64,000 bases of DNA, taken from the NCBI GenBank assembly GCA_018873245.2, contig JAEMBT020000001.1:5444220-5508219 (forward strand). The letters run 5' to 3'. Position numbers and translations under genes: made by a program. The notes beneath the pieces are model-generated. The model made no database searches. It was not told the DNA's origin and worked only from the letters and a program-made list of their open reading frames with translations. Shown here piece after piece: positions 1 through 12,715 of the stretch. The stretch comes from Archegozetes longisetosus. Its lineage: Eukaryota; Arthropoda; Arachnida; Sarcoptiformes; Trhypochthoniidae. The first letter of the stretch is position 1; every line of letters starts with the position of its first letter.

Positions 1-3000
1 AACACAAGTAAAATTCTAAGATACACAGCGTTATCATCGGATAAAGTAATTAATCAATCACTCATGGAGTTGATCAGCTTTCCAATAAACTATATTTTGA
101 TAGAGTTCTATGATTGAGATATCGACATTGATTTACTGAAGTCGTACTCTAAATATTTGAACCTTAATCTAGTTTTCAAAGAGCCAGAATCTGCATATAG
201 TGAAGAGCGTGTAGAAAAGACTGGCAATACCTGAGTTAATGATTCGATGGCTTCACTTTCTGGAAACGTAATGTATATTGAGATTGGATATTAACTCCTC
301 GTCACAATTGTGGGGTAAAATGTTCTCAGTCTCCACTCTAAAAATCGCGCAAAAATCAAGCGACTGTCATATACTTGTGGGAATTGAGCTATTCCTCTGA
401 CATATTTCTCACTTTTAGCCATAAAAAATTCGGTTCGTTTAAACTTATGATTTTAATTTAAATAAACTTTCTCTGATGCCAGGATAGAAATTTGCCCTAA
501 CATTGCAGTGCTCTATGCTTCCTCTTATAAGGCTATGCTTCTATGCAGCTATCGTCATGTGAAACACATCAAAGACTTTCACACTAATGAAATAATAAGT
601 ACATGATATGTATAGCAATACGATTAGCAGTAATATGCAATAGTTTAATAACTAGGAATCAACTGTGGGCTAAAATAAAAAGCGCGAAACATAGAGTAAA
701 ATTTAATCCCACGATTAATTTTACGTTTTCAGAAGTTAAGTTGTACTGAAGGATTAAGAAGTGTATTCAATGATTCGCAAAGTAAGACCTTTTCATTCTA
801 TGCATGCCTATTAATGGAATCAACTCTAGCATATGGGGCTTGAGTTAAAGCTGTTTACATCTACTTTTCGGGTTCCAATCTTAATATAAATGTTTAAACC
901 ATCTTTTTAAAAGCAAGCATCAAATTTTGAATTAGCACAAAGTTAATTACGATTACCTTTCCGATTACACCCATCTCGAACCTCGACTGAAGGACTATAT
1001 TAAAGCGACTTTAACACTACAACAAATATGAGTTGGCCATCGGAATGAGATAATTTCTTAAAGTCAAAACATTTATAAGTTATTACGATCAGCTTGACCT
1101 TACTGTCAGTTTTAGAAGCAATTATTTCTCTAAAATCTAATTAAATTGTTTTGTTCACTTAGATCTGACCTTTTATTTGCACTACCTTAGTCATGGCTAG
1201 CATTTATGGTGTAATTGATCTGTATTTGAGAAGAATGCCAACTTTTTTGTATCAATTCAGCAATCGTTACTCATATCTATGGCGGAAATATATTTAATAG
1301 TTCAATTATGCACTATTATATTACCAAATCCAAAGTAGTCTTTACTTAATGCATGGCTTTAATTAGCACACTGTATGGAATATATAGTGTGTAACTGAGA
1401 CAGTTAGAAGATAATTAGCACATATTCAACGCTTATGAGCTATATAAGAAATACAAATATTATAATTTAGTTGTATATAGCTTTCTATCAAAAAAGTTTG
1501 TTACACACAAAAGTATATATCCTAAAAAGTACTTTACTTCTGGACTTAATGTTAAAAAGCTAGTAAATAAGCTATAAGATCTCGCTATAGGACACTCTAT
1601 AGGATCACAAAGTTTCGGATCCTTGTTTGTAATCATATAGCTCTGGTATTGATTTGTAAGTCATTCAAGTGTATCACTTTGTAATCTTATACAACAACCG
1701 ACTTATGGTTTTGAGTTATTCAAACAATTAGTCGATTATAAGGAAAACATTTATGATTTATGTAGTAAAAGATTCTCTAACTCATCACAGACTCATTGAA
1801 CATGATAATAGTCCAGATGATGATTTTGATTTAGTCCAGATGATGATTTTGATTTAGTCCAGATATATTTTAAGAGGGTATTAGATAGGGTTGAAACTAA
1901 ATCATGGGTCGAAATGAACTCTTATAAAACTATCAATCAATATGGTGATGTTAAATATACTATTTACAATACCTTTTATAAGATTGTAGGCTTTTCAGGA
2001 TCTAATTATCAAAATAGGTTGAACAATACTCTAGTACAATTAGATAAACTAAAAGATGTTAAGTTTATTAGAAAGATAATCAATATTCTGATGAAATTAT
2101 CAAAATGTGAATCTAAATTTTCAATTAGCTTCTAATTTACTGTTGAGAAAAGTTTTCTTAAGTCTCATGATAGATATGTTATGCAGAGATGAATTCTATG
2201 ACTTTAAATCAGTTTTCATTCTTTTAAAATAATTTGTCAAACATTTTTCTTTAAAAAATGTTTATATTTTATGTAATGCTTTACATAATGCTTTCAAGTC
2301 TATCGTTGTGTTAACGTTTGCTATGAAATGCAGTGAATATTTCAAGAAATAACAATTCAGATCTATTTTGTTTATAATAAGATATGTTAAAAACTTGTGA
2401 AGAGAGTTAGTCTTTGGGTTGTAGCCTCGAAGAGAGAATCTCATAAGTCTCTGAGAAAAAGTGTTAATAAGGAGTAACAATTTTTAAAAATTCATATGTG
2501 TATAATATAATATTTTTACTTATCCAACAAATAATGAAATCACATTTAAATGTTATACTATGTTCCTTTTTGTATTTTCATTAAATATTATTTTAAATAC
2601 TTATAATTTTGTAAGAATATAAAAGATTTCAACCAAACAAAGTTAATGCTATTAAGAATTTAATAAATCTTTATTTCAGATTTCTGGATAAATAATTAAT
2701 TTTAGTCCCTTTTATGCGTTTAGGTTCCGGGGCTCGAGCCGAAACGGCATAACAGATATTTGCCGAGATTTGAAAACTAGGTAACACTTTATGTTGTGTT
2801 AGCATTTATTAATAATAATATGGTTCTGATTTCGCTACAGTATTACCTCTTTAGTATTTACTTGAATGGTCTGCAAAATTTGCTAAATAATAACGAGGTT
2901 AAACATAATTGAGACGTCTATAAATATCTCAAAATTCATTTTTTTATTGAGATTTAAGTCTGCTTAAAAGTACAACGATTGTTTGACAAAAATCAGTTAA

Positions 3001-4213
3001 TAGCAACTTGTAAAAATTATAAACTCGTCTAAAAGTAATGAGGGTTGACTTTTGTTTGAGGTCATTGTTTTTAGTCACATATATTTCGTCTTCTAATGTG
3101 TTCAATGCCTCGAAAGTATTGTCAGAAACTGATTTACGAGAGAAAATATTCATTCATCTGTTGTATAATGTCTAGCACTTTAAAACTTGTTGGTAACTTA
3201 TCTTCAAATTCAATCTGTCCTAATTTTTAGAATTGATTGTTCCTTTTTATTCAAAAATAATGCAAGTAGATAATAACGATGTGTGCTTTTATACTGTAGT
3301 GACTTAGTAGTTGAGCAAATAATAGCTCATGTAAATTATACTAGAGACTTTTTGACATTATTTCAATGGGACTTCTGGATAGACTAAGAGTATTACTAAA
3401 TTATAATCAGAGTAAGTACTACCAAAGTAAATACAAAGGAGAAAATAATGTATTGATTTGTGAATTATTTAAAAGTATATTACTTTGTTATCGTCGGATA
3501 AAATTTTAGTTATAGTTAAACGTCTTTAAATATATGTTATCAAAACAAATAACCTGACTAGTAACTTATTGTAATGCCTATAATAAATTTTTAGCTTTTT
3601 TCTTTAATTACAATGAAATTCTAGTCAGGAAGACTCGTAATTATTGAATAGTCACTCTATATATTTCCTATAGCCTTCTCCTCGGTTGTGGATGCCAACT
3701 CCCCAGCTTCGCGCTGGATTCTCCAGCTTTTAGACAATGTTCCGGCATTCAGCGCAGGTGTAAAGGTAAAAATCAAAATTTGATCCTTTGGTCTCCCCTT
3801 TGATCTTAAACTTATTGAAAATAATTCTTAAAAGTTATGCTATAGTTCCCTCTTTGAAATCTTTTCTCCAGCTTTCACTCGATGAAGTGTTGCATCCCTG
3901 TCCTCAGTAGACACCGTTAGAAAAATCTTAAAAAGCAAAATTTTTTATCTAATCCAACTTCAAAATTGTTTAAGTTTCATACAACTTGTGAAGCTTCATT
4001 CGATGAATACCTTCTCAAGTTATGATTTTTCTAATTAATTCGTTTCAGGGAAAATCTCAGCTTCGAAATTGAATAACTCGAAAAGTATTAATCTATATCT
4101 GGTCTGATGTAAAATCATCTCTTGATGAGATATTTAACAAGAAAATTAAATACAATTTTTAGGCTATTTTCTAGAGATTTTCCAAAATCTCACTTGAGAT
4201 GAACTCGATTTAT
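1..4213. other. Gene-poor AT-rich stretch
   Basis: I see no recognisable gene here. A short open frame on plus at 1914-2135 (73 codons) is open upstream to about 1850 but matches no family I know. Short minus-strand frames at 2262-2480 and 2944-3153 also look like chance. A slightly GC-richer patch at about 3670-3800 has no identifiable gene. Confidence 0.5.
1812..1866. repeat. Short 23-bp tandem repeat
   Basis: Two full copies and one partial copy of a 23-bp unit containing AGTCCAGATGATGATTTTGA lie head to tail. Nothing suggests a function. Confidence 0.7.
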
Positions 4214-5615
4214 TTATTTATTTGGCATTGTCTCAACTCCAAAAACTTTATTATTTAAAAGCTCCATGACCAGTGAAATTGAAGCCAAACTCAATCCAAT
4301 AATAAACAGATGTGTGGAACAATTAAGATCATCAAAAGATAAATTTCTGACTTGAATTTCTCTTTTAAACTCATAGTCATGATATCTAACAATAAGTGGT
4401 AAAAATTGCTCTAAATTTCCCCAAAATCTATACATTCGTGACTATCAAAACATTACTTCTGTAGAAAAAATAAAAATTAATTTCAATGCAAGTCATGAAA
4501 TTAAGGCTTAAAAGCATTTATATCTCACATGTTTATAATTTGATCAGAATATTCATAATCTTTTCGTATAAGTCTTATAACATTCATTCGATCATATTTT
4601 AGTTCATCAATAGAGAAATCGCATTCAGATTTGAAGGGAAGAATACGTCTGCATTTCAATGAATTGTAGATCAGAGCAACTCTTTCAGAACACAGTTCTA
4701 TCAATTTATCAAAGCCTTGCGTCTCCGAAAATGTCTCTAATTTAACTTTTTTCAATAATATTTTCCAATGAATAGAATGTTCACTATCGCTTTTTGAATG
4801 CTCCAGAAGTAAGTTGGAAGTCAAAGTGTCTTTCAGATATATAGATATCGAAATTAGCCTCACTTTCAGCCAATTCACTGATACTTTTGTACCTAATCTT
4901 CGGCTCATGAACAGTATTTGATAACGTCACACTTTTGTAAGACTCGCTTAACATGGATGAAGAAAATATCCAAAATATGAACGGTATTTTACCAAAATAA
5001 ATGATAAACGATTGTGACACGCCTTAAATTTTTATCCAAACTTTTCAGTCAAGAAATTAATTTTTTAAAATAATGTTTACCTTATTTTGATAGTATAATC
5101 TCATAGATGTAGAACATAGATTTCATTAAAATAAGCTTGAAGTTACTTTTATTTGTATTCTTAACATAATATGCATTAGGAGCTCCAACTATAATAACAA
5201 TTATTAGTGATACCAAAAATATGATCCAGACCTATTTGAAAAAATTATAAATGAATCTTAACTTTAATTGGATAATAGTTTAAAACCGGAAGTTCCAACT
5301 GATTGAAAAATTTGTGAAACCCATAAGAATTTGAAAGTTTTTTCATAGCAAACGCAAGCTGATAAACCTCCTCGAGAACATGAGTTGTCTTTATATCATA
5401 ATATTAAACATCGGGATTGTTGAAAGCGTCGTCTGATAGATAATCAGCTTTCTACTAAAATAGAAATGATTTAAAAGTTGATCAAGTATTAACAAATCGA
5501 TAAAAATTACATTTTCTTTCAATAAAGTCATCGATCCATTGAACCATTTGCCGTTGGCTTTAGTTTCATAATTTTCGGTGTCCTCTTTATTAGGCTTAAT
5601 AAAAATTAAGCACAA
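4214..5615 (-). pseudogene. Ionotropic receptor-like gene, probably decayed
   Basis: On the minus strand, pieces appear in the order expected of an ionotropic glutamate receptor-like (IR) ligand-gated channel. At 5391-5615 is a possible S1 stretch with NGKW. At 5231, after a ttttttcaaatag acceptor, comes a hydrophobic M1-like segment beginning VWIIFLVSLIIV. Near 4960-4870 is an M3/S2 segment with SSSMLSESYKS and SISELAES, the IR pattern after the pore. At 4214-4435 is a C-terminal transmembrane segment ending in ME, as IRs do (FIIGLSLASISLVMELL). The reading frame changes between the SELAES segment and the following S2 stretch around 4790-4900, and the upstream segments are interrupted by stops, so I read this as a pseudogene. 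A gene with unrecognised small introns is the alternative. In arthropods this family acts in chemosensory neurons. Confidence 0.55.
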
Positions 5616-7279
5616 ATTTAAACTTTACGAGAATGAACGCAATAGATCAGTATCAAAGCCACAATCATAGTATGCATTCTAAAAGTTTTCAAAAGGTTTT
5701 AAAGATTCTCTATATTTATAAGAATTGTAGACCAATACATAACTCAAATTAGTGAATCTCAAAACTACACTTCTATTATAATCACATCCAAAAAAATTCT
5801 GGTGAAGCTCCAAAATTCAAACATTTGATTGTTTCCCAAACAAAAGAGATATACTTGACTGTATTGCCCATGATATTGCTATGATAGTTCACTTTTCAGC
5901 TAATAAAAAGTTGAAACATGAAATAGTATGAAGTATATTTTCATCTGATGTTTTAAGAATTCCTTATGTTTTATTTTGTTAGGATTGCTTACATTTTACG
6001 CACTCAAATCGATATAAAGTAACACTCGTTTATGTATGTCATTGAGGGTGATTATTAAAACTTGATACAATTATTAGTAATTATTTCCGGAGACTAGACT
6101 GAAATTATATACTATAGTTATTTTTGCAGTAATACGTCGTTATAGTGGATGTCTGGTACTGATAATTAACATTTACTATTACGAGGTTTCACTAAAAGGA
6201 GGTTATTTACTTTTAATTTATGTGCATCGGGAACAAAATAATGCTTTCACCAAAATGAGGAATGACTGTGAGAATGTCCATTATATCGAAGTGTCACTGT
6301 ATACTCTATTAAACTCAAATTTGTGTGAATATTTTATGCAGGCAATTTCGAAAATCTATCGATTTTGAGCAATCTTTTAATTATATATGAAATTAAGAAA
6401 TATTTGACTCAATGAGTTTGAAGGAATAACATATTGGTTATCACTTTAGACTATTGAAAGGATAAAAGTGTATTTATTGAAAAAATATAATTTCAAAGAA
6501 ACTAGTTCTCTAAATCGACAAAACTCTTCAAATGATTGAAGCGATGTAATAATAAGTCATTTTTTCTCTAAATTAGAAAAGTTATTTTGAAAGTAATAAA
6601 TGATATTCAATAATGAGTGTATTTGAATAAGTAGTCCAAAGTTAACTCATCAATAAAAATCTACTTAATATGTAACATTAATTGATGGCAGATTTACATC
6701 GAAATAGACGTCCGAACAATAGATGCATAAAATGAATGAAAGACGCACAAGTTCATTATCAGCGTTTGAATGAATAACTTCTTTGAGCACAAAGAATCAG
6801 GTTATCATTAATGGTCTGCTATAATTTGAAATTTTTATAAGACTTGTAATAACTAAATCGTGATCAATTTTATCAAAGCTATATTTTACTTAAAAATTAA
6901 CTTAATTCATACCCGTATTAAAGTTGACTAAACTCTATGATTAACTTTAATCTCAAATATTAATACCATTTTATGAATTGATTGGACATATAAATGTTTA
7001 CTCGAGAAAAAACTCAACAACAAAATGATAGACTATTCGTTACATTTTTGAGTACATTACAGTAATGATTTTTATTTTGATAATAGTTATCAAATTATGA
7101 ACATAAAGTATAAATGTGTTAAACCCAACCAATTAAGATAAAACTCCTTAATTTGAATACATAAACTAAAAGTAAGCATTTTTGCTTTTATTCCTCTTTC
7201 TACCATTAAACTAAAGAGAACTGTTTTAATCACTCAATGTTAAGCCACAGTATTGTTCTTAACTGAAACTTTCATCATA
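5616..7279. other. AT-rich intergenic, nothing seen
   Basis: No open frame above the background, no repeat structure and no RNA gene was noticed in this stretch. Confidence 0.5.
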
Positions 7280-7690
7280 TCAATCAATAATAGACCATTG
7301 CTTCAAATGGTATCTGAATACTGATTGTCCAAGTGTATCGCGACCCCGATTCCAGATAAGTTCACTTTCTGATAATACCATCAAATGATCACTTTCAGAA
7401 GAAATTGTTTTGACATTTTTGTTATTAAATCTATGGATCAAAACAAGTGTCAATTGATTCTCATAACCATTAACAGCGATCTGTTTGAAATCACTGGAAC
7501 CAAATCTATAAACTTTTACCCATTTTTTAGACAAGAATTTAGCACAAATCACAATTGATGGCAATTTTAAACTCTTTCTTCAATAAATTGCTAACTTTCG
7601 GAACATAATCATCAGTTTTGATACCATTTCCTAATTCTACTGAACTATACAACTCTAAGATTAAATCTCGTTTTTCGATCTAATACCAAA
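7280..7690 (-). pseudogene. RCC1-repeat-like coding scrap
   Basis: The minus-strand frame at 7280-7564 contains SESDHLMVLSESELIWNRG followed by DTLGQ. This resembles the H-x-x-x-L...W-G-x...G-Q core of an RCC1 propeller repeat, as in RCC1/BTB proteins. A second coding-like stretch in another frame lies just upstream (about 7570-7690). The key tryptophan-glycine is present as WNRG, shifted relative to the consensus. Only one repeat is visible, with no start and no BTB domain, so this is at best a fragment of a decayed gene; chance similarity is possible. Confidence 0.3.
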
Positions 7691-8267
7691 CTTTTTCGTT
7701 TCTAGGATGACTACCTGTCCAGTTTTTGACTGTACAATCTTGATATCTGTTGAAGTTTTGAAATTCAGTTTTTTCGAAAAAAATCGAACTGTATGTTGTT
7801 CATTCAGTTTTCAATTTAGACGATAATGACAATCTATAAATCATATTTAAACGAAAGCGAAAATAATAATGAATTGAATTATAAAATTATAAGATCGAGT
7901 TAAAAATTTCATTCAAACGATTACCCCCTCCTTATAATACTAATTGTTAATATTATGATGAAATTATTGGATCTCAAGAGCAATATATTAATGAACTAAT
8001 AATGGAAATGTATCTGAATAATAATTGTTTACTAAGTCAAGTGGTGATTCACTTTGGCTGCGAGTAGTTAGTTCTCAGTATATTGAATTTGTCTACGTTC
8101 CTCAACTAAATTTCATACAGTATTTAGTCAATTTGGGTGGATTATTAGGTCTATAGAGTGGATCTCATTGAATGATTTGAAAAATATGATCATCGGTTCA
8201 ATCAGTAGAATCAATTTTCGACAAACAATTATGAGAAAATTTGACAAATATTTCAGATTCCTAAATT

Positions 8268-9203
8268 GGGTCTGGGTCGAAGTGCCGACAATCAAAGTAC
8301 CGACAAGTAAAAGTACCGACTGTCAAAGTACCGACATAGTCATAGCACCGACAATTCATAGTACCTATAGGCCATGATTCCAAAGGATTGAAATGACTTA
8401 TACAGAATCAAACTGAACTCTACAGAACTGGACTAAAATCAAATGTATCTAGCTGAAACTTACTGAATCGAGCTAAACTCTGTATAATTGAGCTAAAATC
8501 TAATATATGTAGCTGAAATACACAAAATATAACTAGATACTAAAAAATTAAGAGTGATCTAATGAATTTAACTAAGACACAATAAATTGAACTATACTGG
8601 GTTGAACTGAATGTGAGTTGAAGTACCAAGTAAAAACTAACATATTCAGCTTAGTCATAATGAATTTCATTTAAATGTAATAAATATTGTAATAAATGAA
8701 TTAAAAAAAAATACACAGAAAAAGATATTAGATTGATAAATTATGAGCGATTCCTTCTAAAATTTCCAAAACTGAGCGATTGCTTCGATCATTTATGATT
8801 AATCGAATGTTGGTACTGGTAGCACATCTTTAATTCAAAAACCTTAAATTCTATATAGTTCAGTCCAATTAAGTTCGATTCTGTATAGTTAACGTCAATT
8901 CCATATAATTCAGGTCAATTCTTTGTGTTTTTACTAAATACATTGGAATTCAGTTCAATTCTGTAGATTTCAGTTTATTTCTATATAGTTCACTTCGATT
9001 CTGTATATCTGAGATATCTACGCTAGAGTTTAGTTCAATTATGCTTGTTTCAGCCAGATACATTAGAGTTCGATTCTGTGAGTTTCAGCTAGATATATCA
9101 GAGTTCAGTTCGGTCTGTATAAGTCAGTTCAATCTTTTAGAATTATGACCAGTCGATACTATGAATTGTCAGTACTTTGATTGTAGGTACTTCGACCAGG
9201 TCC
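8268..9203. mobile_element. Foldback-type element with tandem-repeat arms
   Basis: The two ends are inverted copies of each other. GGTCGAAGTGCCGACAATC starts near 8275 and its complement ends near 9198. The outer part of the left arm (8281-8375) is a run of about 17-18-bp units containing AGTACCGAC. The inner arms (about 8385-8650 and 8850-9145) are built of degenerate units of about 60 bp containing variants of GAACTC/TGTATAATTGAGCT and their complements. The centre (8660-8850) is AT-rich and non-coding. Long inverted arms made of short tandem repeats are the hallmark of foldback elements; I see no transposase. Confidence 0.7.
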
Positions 9204-9490
9204 TTCTAAAATAAATTGTGAAAAATCGAGGAATTTGAAATTGAAGGTAATTTTTGATTGATTTATCTCATGTTCATCAATACTAAAATCAATTTAATTT
9301 ATAATTTAGAGAACCTTTTCCATAATTTATACCATTTTGCTTTTAACTCAGTTAATGATAGCGACTTTCAATTTTCTGAGTTTTGAACCAGTTTTTAAAA
9401 TGGAAATAATGAATCCACATTTTAATCAAATACAAGTACTGTCTATTTTAATCATTTTTAAATTGATGAACAAAATTAGAACACTACAAA

Positions 9491-10480
9491 ATGAAGAGAT
9501 TTAATAATCTTAATGGGAGTATTTTCCAAAGACTTTATCGTGAATTAAAGTACGTGAAAATTTTAAATTGTGAATACAAATATGAAATAAATTATGAAGG
9601 TTGTCGTACTATTTCAAACCCAGTTGTAACGATATATACAAAATATTATTCAGAAGAATTATTTGATTTGATTCGATTAAAATATAAAGGCGTTAATGAA
9701 TGTATTATTGAAAAACCTAGACATTTTTCAAATACACTTATAACACTAAATTATTTTGATTTCAATCAGATCGGTATTTAATTAGAAGATCACAAAAAGC
9801 TGAGATTTATTAATTTAATGAAAATGAACTTTTTATGCCTTTCATTCAACCACATTCATCACATACGGGTACTAATAAAAAATGATATTGAAGATAATAA
9901 TAACTTCTTTATTACAAATAGTGAATATTCTGTTGCTAAAAAGTCATTCAAGTTCTTGGAATATCCTTATAAATCGAAATGTAATTATTATAATAATGAT
10001 CGCACTCCATTCAATTCACTATCGAATCAGCACTGTATTCGACAGTGTATTAGATATTATTGTGAATTAAGAATGAGTTGTTCGTGTTTTCTATTAGCAA
10101 ATACTGTTAGACAATTGAATTATGGATTTCAAAATCTTGATATTTGTTTAAATGGGACACAAATTAAACTATTTAACGAACGCTATACAAAATTTTGCAC
10201 TAAATTGTGTCCAATTGATTGTATTAATGATGAATATCATTATATTCATAGTAAACTATTCATAATAAACAAAGAGATGTCTGTCATGACATTCAATGAT
10301 TATTTTTGTTACATCGGAGGCCTGTTTGGAATGTAGTTTGGGATCAGTGTTAATCAACTATATGATCATATTTTGAGAAATTGTTCAATTTTTCTTTCAA
10401 TTATGACCTATTATCGATTTCTGTTAAATAAATGTATTAAAACTATCTATATTTTAAGATCATTTATGAGAATCTTCTAT
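9491..10480 (+). pseudogene. DEG/ENaC sodium-channel relic
   Basis: One plus-strand frame encodes a degenerin/epithelial sodium channel homologue from its extracellular domain to the second membrane segment. The Cys-rich part is clear: HCIRQCIRYYC at about 10030, then CTKLCPIDC at about 10197. The conserved pre-TM2 motif reads YIGGLFGM-stop-FGIS, where family members usually have a residue such as tryptophan at the stop (TAG, 10334-10336). The same frame is also stopped at 9779-9781 (TAA) and then continues without a frameshift. Two nonsense changes and no detectable frameshift suggest a fairly young pseudogene. No first exon with TM1 was found upstream. Arthropods carry many such pickpocket-like channel genes. 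Confidence 0.7.
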
Positions 10481-12059
10481 CATTCATAATTAAAACTACT
10501 GTCTACTTGTTTCTTTAAATGTAAGAATTGACAAAATTGTTATATTAATCTTTAATGAATAATAAATTTGGAAAATAACATAAAAGAAAGTTCGTATGGA
10601 GCTCGGCAAAAACATTTTGTTGAATGGAAACCTCTCATTTTGCTTTAGAATATTCTAAGAAATTATTGACATTCAATGATAATCAAAAGGTATCTGTTAT
10701 AGCGAGCATAATAATGAATTCTGAAGTAAATAATTTTTTAATTTAATGCTAAACAGAATACTTGTATTTATTGATCACTTGTTTGAATTATAGTTTAGAA
10801 TAATAATAAATTATTCAATGAAGTAATTGACTAATTCTAATCGATGTAAATTTTGAAATCTCAACTCACTTATCACTTATTAATAAAGGTTAAAACTCTT
10901 GTCACAAGCGATTATCACTTTGAGTCAATAATTTGTTAGTCCAAAAATAAAATTTGTCAATACATATCACCTAAGTGCTCTAACTCGAAAATTTTCACAA
11001 AATGAGTTAATTCCACTTTTAAAGTAAGATTTCAAACCTCTATAAACTGCTAGAATAGAATCCGAAAATTTTGAAATAGATTTCCAGAAGTAGTTGTGCA
11101 ATTAGGCGCTATCTTTTGATCGCCAAAATTTTCAGTGCTATACTGCGCTAACTCTATAAGCCTCTACTTAGTTTTTCTTTTCATAAGTTTAACTCTATTC
11201 CTCAACAATAGAAGAACCAAATATATCTATATCAAATATTATATAACCAATTGCACAGATGTAATTGTTTGTTGGAATTTTGATTCTAAACTTTAAACTC
11301 AAATTTATCAACAACAAACTTTTCCTTGTTAGTGCATTGTAGCACTGAGCTGACGATACACTACTTTTTGGCAATAGAGCATTTATTAACGATTATTTCG
11401 ATTCTTATAACTTGGTAAAGTAACTAAAATTTATTCTTTAAAATTTGATAAATTTGACAATGAAATTTCATTAGAAATATATAAAGATATAATTTGCGTT
11501 TTGTGTTAAACTTGAAAATATGGTTTTATATGAAGTTGACTGTATTAGATTTTGAAATTCACTGATCCTAAATTCACTTTATTTTAGGCATTTATAATGA
11601 ATAATAATTAAGATAAAAGAGTTACTAACCACAAAAGATCAGGCTTTTGGACAACTTCAAAAGTTCAATCTGTCGCCTTATCCCTTATAAGGTCAGTACT
11701 TAAACCCTTTTTACAACTTATGTGAAATACCAATAAATAAGTAATTATATGCTAGGTATAGAAAAAGAAAATAAAAATTTTAAAGATTAATGAATCTCTA
11801 CCTTTATATCTATAGTTTTATTTTTTAAAATAATTCTTATGGATCTAAAAGTTAGTTTACTCTAGAACGCTTTTAACACAAGAACAGGTCGAGATTTACG
11901 TCTTATTTTTTATTCCGAAATACGTATCTCTATCTGAAAAAGATTTAATTAGTGTAACCCTGAGTGAAACCCTATTTTTTAGTCTTTTACATGTAGAAAT
12001 TAAAAAGGAATGGTGTGATAGAAGTTAGAACAAGATAGTGTTTATAACATAAGTTTATA
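10481..12059. other. AT-rich intergenic, nothing seen
   Basis: No coding potential or repeat was recognised. The stretch is dominated by A/T homopolymer-like sequence. Confidence 0.5.
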
Positions 12060-12146
12060 CAGTGCGATCAAAGATAGAGTTTGCACCTAAAACTCAGTGA
12101 TAACTTTCACTAAGTCCAGTTGCGAACCCTATCTTTGATTGCACTG
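12060..12146. mobile_element. 87-bp hairpin MITE, Tc1-like ends
   Basis: TA-flanked perfect-type hairpin. The left end reads CAGTGCGATCAAAGATAG and the right end is the complement of CAGTGCAATCAAAGATAG. The interior forms a further imperfect palindrome. CAGTG ends with TA target duplication are typical of Tc1-family transposons; this is an extreme internal-deletion form with no coding capacity. Confidence 0.75.
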
Positions 12147-12715
12147 TAGAAAGTAAACACTCAGTACTGTATATAATTTTGATTGTGTATCAGAGTTTTA
12201 CTTCACATTACAGAAAATATACTTAAAACAAGTTTTCGCTGATTTTTAACCAGATTTATAGTACGAAACTTTTAAACTTTTAGAACTGGTGTAAACACAA
12301 ACAAACGGTGTTTACAGCATCTATTTTCTAAGAAGTGTTTTTTAAAACTAAGCTAAAAGTTTGTAAACTTTTACCCAAATTTGGAAAAAGTAGGTATTGA
12401 GAAGTCAGCTAAAAATAATCTGATGCACGATCAAAATTTTATACGTCGATGGCACTTCACTATCATCGGTGGCACATCGGAAAATCGTCATAATGTTTTT
12501 CATAATGAATAAATGAATGAATGATTTTATTATAATTGCAATTAACAATTAGGATATACAGTATTAACTCAAAAAGACATTATTTTAAGTTAGAAAAACT
12601 CAATCAACTTAATAAATAAAATCTATCAACATAACTTTGTATGTCTGCAAAATAAATATTGTATTCATTTTTACTGAAATACTGACCTAAATACTATTAA
12701 TCAGTATATTAAAAA

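Noticed and set aside
1914-2135. 73-codon frame as a gene
   Set aside because: No recognisable domain, no splice context, and composition equals background.
2720-2775. tRNA-like GGTTCCGGGGCTCGAGCC patch
   Set aside because: No acceptor stem, anticodon arm or B box could be assembled around it.
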